Assembly (NCBI GenBank): GCA_030278955.1
Contig: JAOANR010000002.1
Location: 5,507,982 to 5,571,981, forward strand
Direction of reading: 5' to 3'
Origin: Hygrophila difformis
Lineage: Eukaryota; Streptophyta; Magnoliopsida; Lamiales; Acanthaceae
Length of the DNA: 64,000 nucleotides
Both the position numbers and the translations under genes were made by a program. Shown piece by piece: positions 1 to 9,586 of this stretch (within the stretch, counting starts at the first letter, position 1; every line of letters begins with the position of its first letter). The notes beneath the pieces are model-generated. The model worked only from the letters and a program-made list of their open reading frames with translations, made no database searches and had not been told where the DNA came from.

Positions 1-45
1 CAAAAAAATGACACACGTTCCTCCGACAACAGTAATATAATTTAC

Positions 46-226
46 CTTCGTTCCCATTCCACAAAGACTCCACCACACGAATCTCCGCCCTCTCACCACA
101 TCTGCACACCGGCGTTCGCGGGTATCGTAGGTCTAGTGACTCCCGTGTGTTTGCGTTCGACATTCTTGCTCCGGAATTGCTGGAAACTTCACCGGAATCC
201 ATGGTTGTCTTCTCCACTGTTGGCAT
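46..226 (-). CDS. First exon of a GRF-type zinc-finger protein (partial)
   Basis: On the minus strand an ATG at 226-224 opens a frame of 60 codons that ends at a standard donor (GAAG|gtaaat, exon end at 46). A second in-frame ATG lies at 202-200. The last part reads CRCGERAEIRVVESLWNGNE, which resembles the first half of a plant GRF zinc finger: a Cys-x-Cys-Gly start, then a Trp and Asn region. In this family the finger normally continues across an intron into a segment with Gly-Arg-x-Phe/Tyr and a further Cys. The rest would lie to the left, outside the window. Family members are usually small proteins with a C-terminal coiled coil or membrane helix and unclear function, and some derive from transposons. 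Seen: the frame, the donor and the Cys motif. Inferred: the family and that the gene is expressed. Confidence 0.5.
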
Positions 227-677
227 CGGCGATTTCAATCGGCTAGGGCTCGACTAGGATTTTGGGGAAGAAATAACAAATGACATTGTGTATACATCCA
301 TGTTTCAGCCTTTTAAGAAGACTCGCTTATGTGGCATCACTTGACCGGCCACATTGTCCATCCCAAATAATTAATCGTTTAATCTGATGCCACATCTTTT
401 AATTACACAACATTAAGGCTTTGTGGACTGAATTTGCTTGGATTAATGATCGTAACGGACTATTTTGGGCCAAAATTTTGACACGGACGTATCGGGCAAA
501 AAAGGAAACAAAAGGGACGTATTTGGCTATTTTCCATTCAGAAACCAATTAGATAGATATACATGGCCAGAAAATGTAGGTATATATGAAGTTACTCTAT
601 AACGACGGAAAATTAATTGACAAGATAACTCACCCAAAAAAAATTGACAAGATAAAAGATAACGCTTTTATTAATTA
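227..677. other. Intergenic, no gene seen
   Basis: This AT-rich stretch would hold the promoter of the minus-strand GRF-type gene. I see no convincing TATA box, reading frame or repeat in it. Confidence 0.5.
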
Positions 678-1204
678 GGCCTTCCCCAATGGTGGGGAAA
701 GTGGTGACATGGCATTATAAAATACCTACATTCAAAGGTATTTAACTAATGGGATAAAAAAGTTGGGGAAAGGTATTTAAGAGAGGTAGTAATTTAGCTA
801 CCAAGGAAGTTGGGGAGAGAGAGAGAGAAATAGAGTGTGATAGTGGCAGCTTTTATACTTTTTTTTTTACTTTTTTTTTGTTTCAACGTCCAACAATAGT
901 TTTTGTATTTTTATTTTTATTTTTTAGTTTTTAATTCAAAATGTATTAAAATACTAAATAATTAAAATAATTGAAGATATTAATTATTTATTATTTATTT
1001 AAAAAATTAAAAATTAATATAAAATATAAATTATATAATAAATAATACGAAGTATAATAGTAAGTGGGTCCCCTAAATACATACTTTTTGGGTATTATTG
1101 TCGGGAGAAGAGTTGGGTATTTAGGTAGAGGTATTTAACTTTTGATGTGGCGCTGACGTGGCACCTAAATACCTGGAGTGAAGGTATGACCACTGGAGAA
1201 GGCC
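678..1204. mobile_element. Harbinger/Tourist-like MITE, 527 bp, TSD TTA
   Basis: The element starts GGCCTTCCCCAATGGT and ends ACCACTGGAGAAGGCC, so the termini are an imperfect inverted repeat of about 16 bases. It is flanked by TTA on both sides (675-677 and 1205-1207), the 3-base duplication typical of PIF/Harbinger elements. The interior is very AT-rich and has no reading frame, so it is a non-autonomous copy. The termini and duplication are read directly; the superfamily is inferred from them. Confidence 0.75.
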
Positions 1205-1372
1205 TTAGTGGTAGACTCGTCGTAGTAGTAGCAGCAGCATTTCTGTTCTATCACATTAATTAATACCCTGCACATTATGTATCCGAAAAATTAATACCCA
1301 AATATTATTACGACATATATACTGGACTGCATCTTATTGACTGGCAAGTGGCAACTCTGGCAAATAGTAGTA

Positions 1373-1810
1373 GGGCTCGTTTGGATTGGCTTTTAAAAAA
1401 AGCAGAAGCCAAAATCAGAAGCAAAAGTGGAAGCCAAAAGCAGAAGCAGCTAACTTTTATGTTTGGATGGAATGTTTGAAAAGCAGTTTTTTTTCAAAAG
1501 TGTGTTTGGATGTGTAAAAGTGAAAAGTGCTTTTGAAACGCGTAAATTACAAAAAAGGATATGCTATTTATATACGATAGTATATATTTATAGTGTAATT
1601 TAAATAAATTAATAGGGGCATTTATGACTCTGCACACATTACTAGGTGCTTTTGGCTTCTGCTTTTCGGAGCCAGAAGCACTTTTGCAGCTTTTCGAGGT
1701 GCTTTTGCTTTTTCTAAAAAGCCAAAACAAACACTCTTTTTCCTTCATAAGTGTTTTTGGCAGAAGCAAAAGCCAAAAATACTTGGAAAAAAGTCATTTC
1801 AAACAGGCTC
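1373..1810. mobile_element. Foldback MITE, hAT-like, about 440 bp
   Basis: The left end reads GGGCTCGTTTGGATTGGCTT and the right end, reverse-complemented, reads GAGCCTGTTTGAAATGACTT. The inner arms, rich in GCAGAAGC and GGCTTCTGC, also pair, so most of the element could fold back. Both sides are flanked by AGT repeats, so an 8-base duplication cannot be separated from the microsatellite. Two short opposing reading frames inside simply reflect the foldback and are not genes. Confidence 0.55.
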
Positions 1811-1899
1811 GTAGTAGTAGTATTTCACAGGAAAGCAAAATTCAAGTGCACAAAATACTACTACTACAACAGTCCTTATTTCAGTAAACTAATCTAATA

Positions 1900-2069
1900 A
1901 TGAACTTCTTTTGGATGAGCCATTGAAGGCTGGGAAAGGGATGGTGGGAGCCCATGCCACACAATTACAAAAAGGAATAAAGGGGAGAGATAGGGGGCCA
2001 GTGTGAATCGAATCTCTAATCTTCCGTTGGAAGTCAAGGGACTTAACCACTTGGGCTAAGTCCTATTCC
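1900..2069 (-). mobile_element. tRNA-derived SINE, minus strand
   Basis: The minus strand carries a pol III type A box (TTAGCCCAAGTGG) and a B-box-like GATTCGATTC, followed by a body containing CTCCCCTTTATTCC and TGGGCTCCCAC. The flanks repeat CTAATCTAATA (1889-1899 and 2070-2080), a target-site duplication of 11 bases. No clear A or T tail is visible at the 3' end. The body matches the plus-strand SINE at 2330-2498, so both belong to one family. Confidence 0.7.
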
Positions 2070-2329
2070 CTAATCTAATACTCCAATGAACTTGAAAATT
2101 GTTGAAAGGTTGCGAGCTTTCCCATCCTTTTCCATTGTCAAACTCCAGTGTCCCTCTTGCCATTTCTGCAGTACAAGTGAACCACTCCCCATCCCTACTT
2201 TCCACTATTAATAATAATTAAAATATAAGCTGTTGCCCCCACCACCCCACCATTTTCCCCAAATTTAATTTAACTAACTAATTAAAGTGTATTGTAGTAT
2301 TGTATTCATTTCAATGATACTCCTCCTCC

Positions 2330-2498
2330 GGGGTTGGGGACTTACCCTAACGGTCAAGTTCCCTTCTCCCAATCATAGGTGGGGTTCGAATCCCCACCAG
2401 GCCCCATATTCCTCCCCTTTTTCCCCTTTGTAATTTGTGTGATTTGGGCTCCCACACACTTTTGCCGACACAAGAGTGTCACGTTTAAAAAAAAAAAA
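2330..2498 (+). mobile_element. tRNA-derived SINE with poly-A tail and 17-bp TSD
   Basis: A near-perfect B box (GGTTCGAATCC, 2383-2393) and an A-box-like ACTTACCCTAACGG (2340-2353) mark a tRNA-derived head. The element ends in a run of A. It is flanked by an exact 17-base duplication, AATGATACTCCTCCTCC (2313-2329 and 2499-2515). These are the hallmarks of L1-mobilised SINE insertion. It lies about 275 bases upstream of the tetraspanin start codon, within the likely promoter region. Confidence 0.85.
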
Positions 2499-2790
2499 AA
2501 TGATACTCCTCCTCCTATGTAAACTACCGATTTTATGTTGTACTAGTAGAAAAAAAAATACATCAATTTTGCTGTTATAAATGAAAAGATGATGCAACAA
2601 TTAATTATGCTCCATTCTAACTAAAACAGTGAAAAAACACACCCCTAAATTCCCACTCCACCACCAAAGACGAGGACCAAAAGCAAATCCCACTTTAGTT
2701 TCTTTTCTTCTTCTCTACTAAATACTTAGAAGTATAATCTGTCAAGTACTCACTCCCCTTTCATCAGTTACCGGCCAGTTTTCTTCTTCC

Positions 2791-3918
2791 ATGGCGGTCA
2801 GCAACAACATCACTGCCTTCCTCAACTTCCTCGCCCTCATGTGCTCCATCCCCATCATCTCCGCCGGCATCTGGCTCGCCTCCAAGCCCGACAACGAGTG
2901 CATCCGCTGGCTCCGCTGGCCCCTCCTCTTCATCGGCATCGCCTTCCTCCTCGTCACCCTCTCCGGCTTCATCGGCGCCTACTGGAAAAAAGAGGGTCTC
3001 CTGGGCCTCTACCTCGTCTCTATGTTCATCCTCATCGTCCTCCTCCTCGTCCTCCTCGTCTGCGCCTTCATCGCCGCCCGCCCCAACGGCGCCCGCGCCG
3101 TCCCGGGGATGGGCTTCCACGAGTACAGCCTCGAGGGCTTCTCCTCCTGGCTCAGGGATCACATTACCAGCGACGATAATTGGCCCGGAATCAGGTCCTG
3201 CCTGGCCGAAACCGGAATTTGCCCTAAGCTTGCTCGGAAGTACATCTCCGCCGCCGAATTCTTCGCCGCCCACCTGTCTCCCATTGAGGTACTTTGATTG
3301 ACCTTCTTTTACTTGCTCACTTTCCTTTCGCTATTGTTGAAATCACTATCAAATCTGTGGCTTCAACAACCGCCTTCACAATTTCAACAACCGCCATCCC
3401 CCCTCCTATTAAATTTGAATAGACATTTTGGCTAATAATAATGGTGACCGCTTTTGACCGGTGGTGATCGCATAAAAGGCAATTATTATTATACCTGGAA
3501 TCAAATACTATTGTGCTTATATTCTGTTTGGAAAGGCATCCAATTCCCCAATTCCTTTTCAAGCATAGACCATCAGCATTTCAAAAAATCTCCTTTTTTT
3601 TTTCCTTTTTCTGGAATAATATAGTCAGGGTGCTGTAAGCCTCCAATGATATGTGGGTTCCAGTTCTCCACTCCGATAACGTGGGTTGGGCCAACAAACG
3701 TGGCAGCAGCAGATGGCGATTGCTATTCCTGGAATAACGACCCGTCTCAGCTCTGTTACAATTGCGATTCTTGCAAAGCCGGTCTGCTTGGAAACCTAAG
3801 GCACGAATGGCGGAAGGCCAACATCATACTCATCGTCACTTTGGTGGTTCTGATTTGTCTGTATCTCGTGGCTTGCAATGCTTACAAGAATGCTCAACTC
3901 GGCAGCACACACAAATAG
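2791..3918 (+). CDS. Tetraspanin (plant TET7/8-like), two exons
   Basis: Exon 1 is 2791-3288 (166 codons, donor GAG|gtactt) and exon 2 is 3625-3918 (acceptor atatag|TCAGGG), giving 263 residues, usual for plant tetraspanins. Membrane helices fall near residues 8-29, 44-64, 72-96 and 232-250. The large extracellular loop holds the plant signature GCCKPP at 168-173, written just after the splice junction, plus several further cysteines (176, 199, 210, 213, 216) for disulfides. Tetraspanins organise membrane microdomains and, for the TET8 group, extracellular vesicles at the plasma membrane; that role is family knowledge. Exon 1 is strikingly GC-rich at third positions, exon 2 is not. A copia element sits 35 bases after the stop and splits the 3' UTR. 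The exact TET subgroup is uncertain. Confidence 0.92.
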
Positions 3919-3952
3919 GGCTCAACTCGATCTTCATTACACTACTTGTTTT

Positions 3953-4398
3953 TGTTGGGAAGAACACGTATTAGCAGCGGAACTCTTTCCCAAGTGTGTG
4001 TGCAAGTGTTGGATATCCTCACTATAAAAGTGGCACTCTCTCTCAAGGATGAGGAAAACTCTCAAAGATGAATATAGATCTTCAAAGGAAGAAAGAGCTT
4101 TTATTGATCACTCTTCAACACTTACAACTCTTACAACTCTTGGTGTTGTGGTTGTGATTGTGTGCTTGTGATTGTGTTGTGGTTGGTTGTGGTGTTTGCA
4201 AATGACCACACCACCTATTTATACTTGCCTATGAACATTCTAGAACAATTCTCTACAAATCTAGAATCCTATGGAAATTGGACTAATATAGAATTCTTTG
4301 GTCCTATCTAGAATTCTATGGATTGAAGAAGATAGTTCAAGGTAGTATATGAATCATGTAGATGATTCTAGAAGCCTTAATTAGGAGGGACCTTAACA
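3953..4398 (-). repeat. 3' LTR of the copia element
   Basis: This LTR starts TGTTGGGAAG and ends CCTTAACA on the plus strand. A minus-strand TATA motif (TATAAATAG) lies near 4215-4223. By eye it is identical to 8477-8922. Confidence 0.95.
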
Positions 4399-4413
4399 AT
4401 CTCCCCCTTCCCG
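4399..4413 (-). promoter_or_regulatory. Polypurine tract of the copia element
   Basis: The minus strand reads GGGAAGGGGGAGAT directly next to the 3' LTR. This is the expected primer for plus-strand DNA synthesis. Confidence 0.8.
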
Positions 4414-4414
4414 A

Positions 4415-7400
4415 CTAATCTGGATGATCCATGACTCCAGCGCCTCTGCAACAGTCTTCGAATTTCTTCATAGATATCACTTTGGTCATCATATCTGACC
4501 AGTTGTCATCTGTATGCACTTTGTCGAGTTGGAGTCGCTTTTCTTCCAATGCATCTCGTATCCAATGATATCGAACATCAATGTGTTTTGATCGGGAGTG
4601 GTAGGTTGGATTCTTCGCCAAGTATATCGCACTTTGGTTGTCACAGAGAAGCATCGGGCTTTCTTGAATCTGCCCTAGCTCGGTGAGTAATCCTTTTATC
4701 CATACCATCTCCTTGCCTGCTTCTGTAGTCGCTATGTACTCAGCTTCTGTCGTTGATAGCGCCACACATTTCTGCAGTCTCGATTGCCATGATACAGCTC
4801 CCCCTGCAAAGGTAATTAGATATCCTGATGTTGATTTTCTTGAATCAACGTCTCCTGCCATGTCTGCATCTGTATACCCTTCTAACACTGGTTTTCCTTT
4901 GCCAAAGCATATAGATCTTTTGGCAGTTCCCCGGAGATATCTAAATATCCATTTTACAGCTGCCCAGTGTTCTTTCCCGGGATTAGATAAGAACCGACTT
5001 ACCATGCCAACAGCGAAGGCGATATCAGGTCTAGTGCAGACCATGACGTACATGAGGCTTCCGACCGCCGATGAATATGGGATCTTCTCCATTTCTTCTT
5101 TTTCTTTCTCACTTGTTGGGCATTGTCTCTTAGTTAGCTTGAAGTGTCCTCCAAGTGGAACGCCCACCGGCTTGGCTTTATCCATATTGAATCTTTCAAG
5201 AACTTTCTCAATATATCTTTCTTGAGATAGCCATAATAGTCTCTTGGAACGATCTCGAGTGATCTTCATCCCAAGAATTTGTTTCGCCGGTCCCAAGTCT
5301 TTCATGGAGAACGATCTGCTCAAAGCCTTCTTCAGTGCCTCGATCTTCTTCTTGTCACGACCAACAATTAACATATCATCCACATAGAGTAAGAGGATGA
5401 TAAATTCTCCATTAGGATATCTTTTGATGAAGACGCAGTGATCCGAGCGAGTCTTCTGGAATTGATGTTGGGCCATGAAGGAGTCAAATTTCTTATACCA
5501 TTGTCTCGGAGCTTGCTTTAGACCATAGAGGCTCTTTTTGAGACGACATACTAAGTGTTCTTTCCCCGGCTCCATGAATCCTTCGGGTTGCTCCATATAT
5601 ATCTCTTCTTCTAAATCTCCATGCAAGAATGCCGTCTTGACATCTAGCTGCTCAATCTCTAGGTCTAGGCATGCGGCAAGCCCAAGAACTACCCGGATAG
5701 ATTGCATCTTTACCACGGGAGAGAAGATTTCTTCAAAATCTATCCCTTTCTTCTGGCCACATCCTTTGACGACGATTCTGGCTTTGTATCTTGGTCTTGC
5801 GCCTCCTTCTTCGGTCTTCAATTTATATACCCATTTATTTTTCAATGCTCGTCTCTCTTTTGGTAACTCCACTAAGTCATAGGTGTGGTTCTCATGCAAC
5901 GATTGCATTTCCTCATGCATGGCCTTCAACCATTCTTCCTTGTGTTGATCTTCCATAGCCTCTTTATAGTTTTGTGGCTCCCCCTCACTCGTGAATATCA
6001 CATACTCATCTGGCGGGTATCTAGTGGAGTGTTTTCTCTCACGAGTGGATCTACGTAACTGAGGTTGTAGAGTCTCACCTTCTTCTTGTGATGACTCTGT
6101 GTCGCCTGACTCAGAAGAAACATCTTCGTTACTTATGTCATTCGAGGTAGGTATTTCGGCATCAGCATCCTCGGCTGCTTGTTCACCTTGGTCATTATGC
6201 TCCACTGTTGGTGTATCAGGAGAGGCACGACATCGAACCATCAACTTCTTCTCATTACGAAAATCTTCGATAGTCTGATCTTCGAAGAATATGACATCTC
6301 TACTCCTGACAATCCTCTTGGCTGTTGGATCCCAAAGCCGGTAACCAAACTCATCATGTGGTGTACCGAGATAGATGCACTCCTTCGTCTTTGAGTCAAG
6401 CTTAGCGCGTTCATCTTTGGGAACATGAACGAACGCTCGGCAACCGAACACTTTGAAGCGGTCGTATGAGACTCTTTTTCCCGTCCAGACTTCTTCTGGG
6501 ATATCTCCATCCAAAGGCACTGATGGGGAGTGGTTGATGATACTGACGGCAGTCGTCACTGCTTCTCCCCAGAAGGACTTAGGGAGCTTAGCGTGAGAAA
6601 GCATGCACCGAACTCTTTCTGTGATGGTGCGATTCATTCTTTCAGCAACACCGTTTAGTTGAGGTGTCTTAGGTGGAGTCTTCTCGAGCTTGATTCCATG
6701 TGACCTGCAATATGCATCGAACGGGCCACGATATTCACCGCCATTATCAGCTCGGACGCACTTCAGCTTCAACCCTGTCTCTCGCTCCACCCTTGCATGA
6801 AACTCCTTGAAGACGTCTATGACTTGATCTTTTGTCTTCAATAGATATGCAAAAACCTTCCGAGAGTGGTCATCGATGAAGGTAACAAAGTACAATGCAC
6901 CACCCATGGATTTCTCCGTCATCGAGCAAACATCGGTGTGCACCAAGTCAAGAATATGCTTTCTCCTATGAGGCTGATTACTTCTTGAAAACGTGACTCG
7001 ATGTTGCTTGCCAACCAAACAGTGAGTGCAGGGGTCTAGTGTTTTACCTTTCATATCGGCAAGATGCTCCTTTCGGGCAAGGATTTGCAGCCCTTTCTCG
7101 CTCATATGCCCAAGTCTCTTGTGCCACAGCTCCAGACACGGCCTATCTTGAGCGACATTGGTTTCTCCCTTGCATAACTTGGCCTGGGTGATATATAACG
7201 TCCCATCTTTCATTCCTTTGGCAACGATGATGTTGTTCCTCGAAAGCTTCCATCTTCCGGCTCCAAGTTGAGTTATGTATCCAACATCATCGAGCTTACC
7301 GGCTGAGATGAGGTTGAGTCGCATATCTGGAACATGCCTGACATCTTTTAACACCAGCTCACACCCGGTGTTAGTTAACAAAGTGATGTTTCCTATCCCC

Positions 7401-8425
7401 ACGATTTTGCTTGACACGTGATTCCCCATTCTCACAGTGCCAAAATCACCCCTTTTATATGTTGAGAAGAACTCTCTATGTGGGGTTACGTGGATTGACG
7501 CACCTGAGTCGATTATCCACGTACTGTCGTCACAGGCAATGTTCAAGTAGTCTTCTCTAATGAGGAAGATGTCTTCTTTATTCTCCGTGGTTATTGCCGT
7601 CGTATTCTTATCTTCGTTCTTCCTTGGCTCTATCGAGTCTTGCTTGACAACCCCGTTCCTCTGGTCGCGTTTGAGATTCCGGCATTCTGATTTCATATGC
7701 CCGACCTTGCCGCAATAGTAGCAGGTGACCCTCGTGCGTGACTTGGAATGGCCCCTGGATCTATCTCGGCTTCGATTGACGCTTCTTCCACGGGTCTCGA
7801 TTCTCCCTCGGTTCTCCATAACATTGGCCTCGTAGTGTGCAGAGTCTCCTCGCTCCTTCCTCCGGGCTTCTTCATTGAGCAGACTATCAGCAACTATATC
7901 CATAGTTAGCTTTCCCTCTGGACACGAGTTGCTAAGAGTAACAACAAGCGTGTCCCAACTCTCCGGCAAGGAGCTGAGTAGCAATAGAGCTTGCAACTCA
8001 TCATCAACCTTCATCTCGATCTTTGTGAGTTGATTCACAAGACCTTTGAAGGTATTCAAGTGCTCAATCATGCTCTGGCCATCCTTGTATTCCAACTTCA
8101 CCAACCGACGAACCAAATGAGCTTTGTTCCGAGGTGTCTTCTTTTGAATCATGGACTCTAGTTTGGTCCATAATTCATATGCATTAGTGTAGGTGGAAAC
8201 ATGCTCAAACAAACTTCGATCGATGTACTTACGGATCATTGCGACTGCTTTCCTATTCAAGAGATCCCATTCGGCATCTTTCTTGCCCTCCGGCTTCTTC
8301 TCATTCTTGATAGGCTCGTACAGATCCTTGCAGTATAAATGATCCTCCATCATCGGCTTCCAATAGGAGTAGTTGTCGGCTGTGAGCTTGAACATATCAC
8401 CATCGTGCATCACAACACCTTCCAT
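4415..8425 (-). CDS. Copia gag-pol polyprotein, intact
   Basis: One uninterrupted frame of about 1,336 residues. I chose the ATG at 8425 (MEGVVMHDG), because the upstream ATG at 8491 lies inside the LTR and across the primer-binding site. Domains in order, with approximate residues: gag with a CCHC knuckle, CYYCGKVGHMKSEC, near 233; aspartic protease with DSGASIH near 305; integrase 490-660 with HTDV, DNGGEYRG and NGVAERMN supplying the D, D and E; reverse transcriptase with QLDVKTAFLHG near 927 and YVDDML near 1013; RNase H with TEAEY and DNQSA to about 1290. The protein makes cDNA in the virus-like particle and integrates it. There is no env-like frame. With identical LTRs, it may still be active. 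Confidence 0.96.
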   Translation of the reverse strand: MEGVVMHDGDMFKLTADNYSYWKPMMEDHLYCKDLYEPIKNEKKPEGKKDAEWDLLNRKAVAMIRKYIDRSLFEHVSTYTNAYELWTKLESMIQKKTPRNKAHLVRRLVKLEYKDGQSMIEHLNTFKGLVNQLTKIEMKVDDELQALLLLSSLPESWDTLVVTLSNSCPEGKLTMDIVADSLLNEEARRKERGDSAHYEANVMENRGRIETRGRSVNRSRDRSRGHSKSRTRVTCYYCGKVGHMKSECRNLKRDQRNGVVKQDSIEPRKNEDKNTTAITTENKEDIFLIREDYLNIACDDSTWIIDSGASIHVTPHREFFSTYKRGDFGTVRMGNHVSSKIVGIGNITLLTNTGCELVLKDVRHVPDMRLNLISAGKLDDVGYITQLGAGRWKLSRNNIIVAKGMKDGTLYITQAKLCKGETNVAQDRPCLELWHKRLGHMSEKGLQILARKEHLADMKGKTLDPCTHCLVGKQHRVTFSRSNQPHRRKHILDLVHTDVCSMTEKSMGGALYFVTFIDDHSRKVFAYLLKTKDQVIDVFKEFHARVERETGLKLKCVRADNGGEYRGPFDAYCRSHGIKLEKTPPKTPQLNGVAERMNRTITERVRCMLSHAKLPKSFWGEAVTTAVSIINHSPSVPLDGDIPEEVWTGKRVSYDRFKVFGCRAFVHVPKDERAKLDSKTKECIYLGTPHDEFGYRLWDPTAKRIVRSRDVIFFEDQTIEDFRNEKKLMVRCRASPDTPTVEHNDQGEQAAEDADAEIPTSNDISNEDVSSESGDTESSQEEGETLQPQLRRSTRERKHSTRYPPDEYVIFTSEGEPQNYKEAMEDQHKEEWLKAMHEEMQSLHENHTYDLVELPKERRALKNKWVYKLKTEEGGARPRYKARIVVKGCGQKKGIDFEEIFSPVVKMQSIRVVLGLAACLDLEIEQLDVKTAFLHGDLEEEIYMEQPEGFMEPGKEHLVCRLKKSLYGLKQAPRQWYKKFDSFMAQHQFQKTRSDHCVFIKRYPNGEFIILLLYVDDMLIVGRDKKKIEALKKALSRSFSMKDLGPAKQILGMKITRDRSKRLLWLSQERYIEKVLERFNMDKAKPVGVPLGGHFKLTKRQCPTSEKEKEEMEKIPYSSAVGSLMYVMVCTRPDIAFAVGMVSRFLSNPGKEHWAAVKWIFRYLRGTAKRSICFGKGKPVLEGYTDADMAGDVDSRKSTSGYLITFAGGAVSWQSRLQKCVALSTTEAEYIATTEAGKEMVWIKGLLTELGQIQESPMLLCDNQSAIYLAKNPTYHSRSKHIDVRYHWIRDALEEKRLQLDKVHTDDNWSDMMTKVISMKKFEDCCRGAGVMDHPD

Positions 8426-8461
8426 CGTCAACCTAGCAGGGTGATGGCTACAACGAACGAG

Positions 8462-8473
8462 GCTCTGATACCA
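8462..8473 (-). promoter_or_regulatory. Primer-binding site (initiator tRNA-Met) of the copia element
   Basis: The minus strand reads TGGTATCAGAGC three bases inside the 5' LTR. This is the usual plant copia match to the 3' end of initiator methionine tRNA. Confidence 0.9.
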
Positions 8474-8476
8474 CTT

Positions 8477-8922
8477 TGTTGGGAAGAACACGTATTAGCA
8501 GCGGAACTCTTTCCCAAGTGTGTGTGCAAGTGTTGGATATCCTCACTATAAAAGTGGCACTCTCTCTCAAGGATGAGGAAAACTCTCAAAGATGAATATA
8601 GATCTTCAAAGGAAGAAAGAGCTTTTATTGATCACTCTTCAACACTTACAACTCTTACAACTCTTGGTGTTGTGGTTGTGATTGTGTGCTTGTGATTGTG
8701 TTGTGGTTGGTTGTGGTGTTTGCAAATGACCACACCACCTATTTATACTTGCCTATGAACATTCTAGAACAATTCTCTACAAATCTAGAATCCTATGGAA
8801 ATTGGACTAATATAGAATTCTTTGGTCCTATCTAGAATTCTATGGATTGAAGAAGATAGTTCAAGGTAGTATATGAATCATGTAGATGATTCTAGAAGCC
8901 TTAATTAGGAGGGACCTTAACA
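8477..8922 (-). repeat. 5' LTR of the copia element
   Basis: This LTR drives minus-strand transcription; a TATAAATAG motif lies near 8739-8747. It is followed by the duplication GTTTT and then by the displaced remainder of the tetraspanin 3' UTR. Confidence 0.95.
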
Positions 8923-9586
8923 GTTTTCGATTCCCTTAGGAGTGTCGGGATTATTTTCTTTAATTGTTGCTTTAGAATCTCACAAGTTTAGAACTTTTCA
9001 GCTTTGTGTATGTATTATCTATCCTCTGTAATTCTGCTAGTTTCGAATCTTTTTCCTAGAAATTTATTACTACTTTGCTAAGTTGTGTGTTTGTACCAAT
9101 GCTTTTTTGGACAAAAGCAAGCACATGAATTCATTGACATAGATTGTTGTTTTGGAAGCTGCATCGATGTCTATAACTTGGCAATATTCCCAGACAAGCA
9201 TCACCGGCATTTTCCAGTCTTCGATGGAGACTTTTTCCAGTCTCCCAAAAGTATATAGTAGAGTATAAAGCAAAAAAGCAGTCAATTAGATATGGATTCT
9301 TTTGTATCTTATAATACACCTCCTCTCAAACCTTTCCTCCTCTCCAAAATCAGTCGGATTGAATTCAGCAATGATGGTAATATTCTGAGGAACATGAAGT
9401 CGGTGTTCATATACTTATTTTAATCCTTCAGAAAATAATACTAGTATTTGAATAGATTTTCACTTGCTTAACGTCTAGCTTCAAGACAATCTGCACATGC
9501 GACATTCTCGCCGCAGTTTACAGTTTTTAATTGCTAAACTAGTTAAATCTCACCAGATGTTCGGATGCCAAATTTTCGATCCACTC
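8923..9586. other. Displaced tetraspanin 3' UTR and convergent intergenic region
   Basis: The sequence just after the copia element, from TTCGATTCCC onward, is the natural continuation of the tetraspanin trailer. Further right is the 3' flank of the minus-strand methyltransferase gene. I see no reading frame worth calling and no repeat. Confidence 0.5.

Larger units (their letters stand above)
3953..8922 (-). mobile_element. Complete Ty1/copia LTR retrotransposon (4,970 bp)
   Basis: The two 446-base LTRs (3953-4398 and 8477-8922) begin TG and end CA. I found no difference between them reading base by base. The 5-base duplication GTTTT flanks both ends (3948-3952 and 8923-8927). On the minus strand the order is 5' LTR, a primer-binding site matching initiator tRNA-Met, one long gag-pol frame, a purine tract and the 3' LTR. 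All parts needed for autonomous movement look intact. The integrase-before-RT order and motifs place it in Ty1/copia, probably near the TNT1/Tork group. Confidence 0.97.

Noticed and set aside
2383..2393. Perfect tRNA B box
   Set aside because: The surrounding sequence cannot fold as a tRNA and has an A tail and target duplication; it is a SINE.
2764..3273. 169-codon minus-strand frame opposite tetraspanin exon 1, very rich in Glu, Asp and Gly
   Set aside because: A shadow of the GC-rich exon; third-position bias of the plus-strand gene explains it.
4683..5882. Plus-strand frames of 114 and 180 codons inside the copia element
   Set aside because: Antisense shadows of the intact gag-pol frame.
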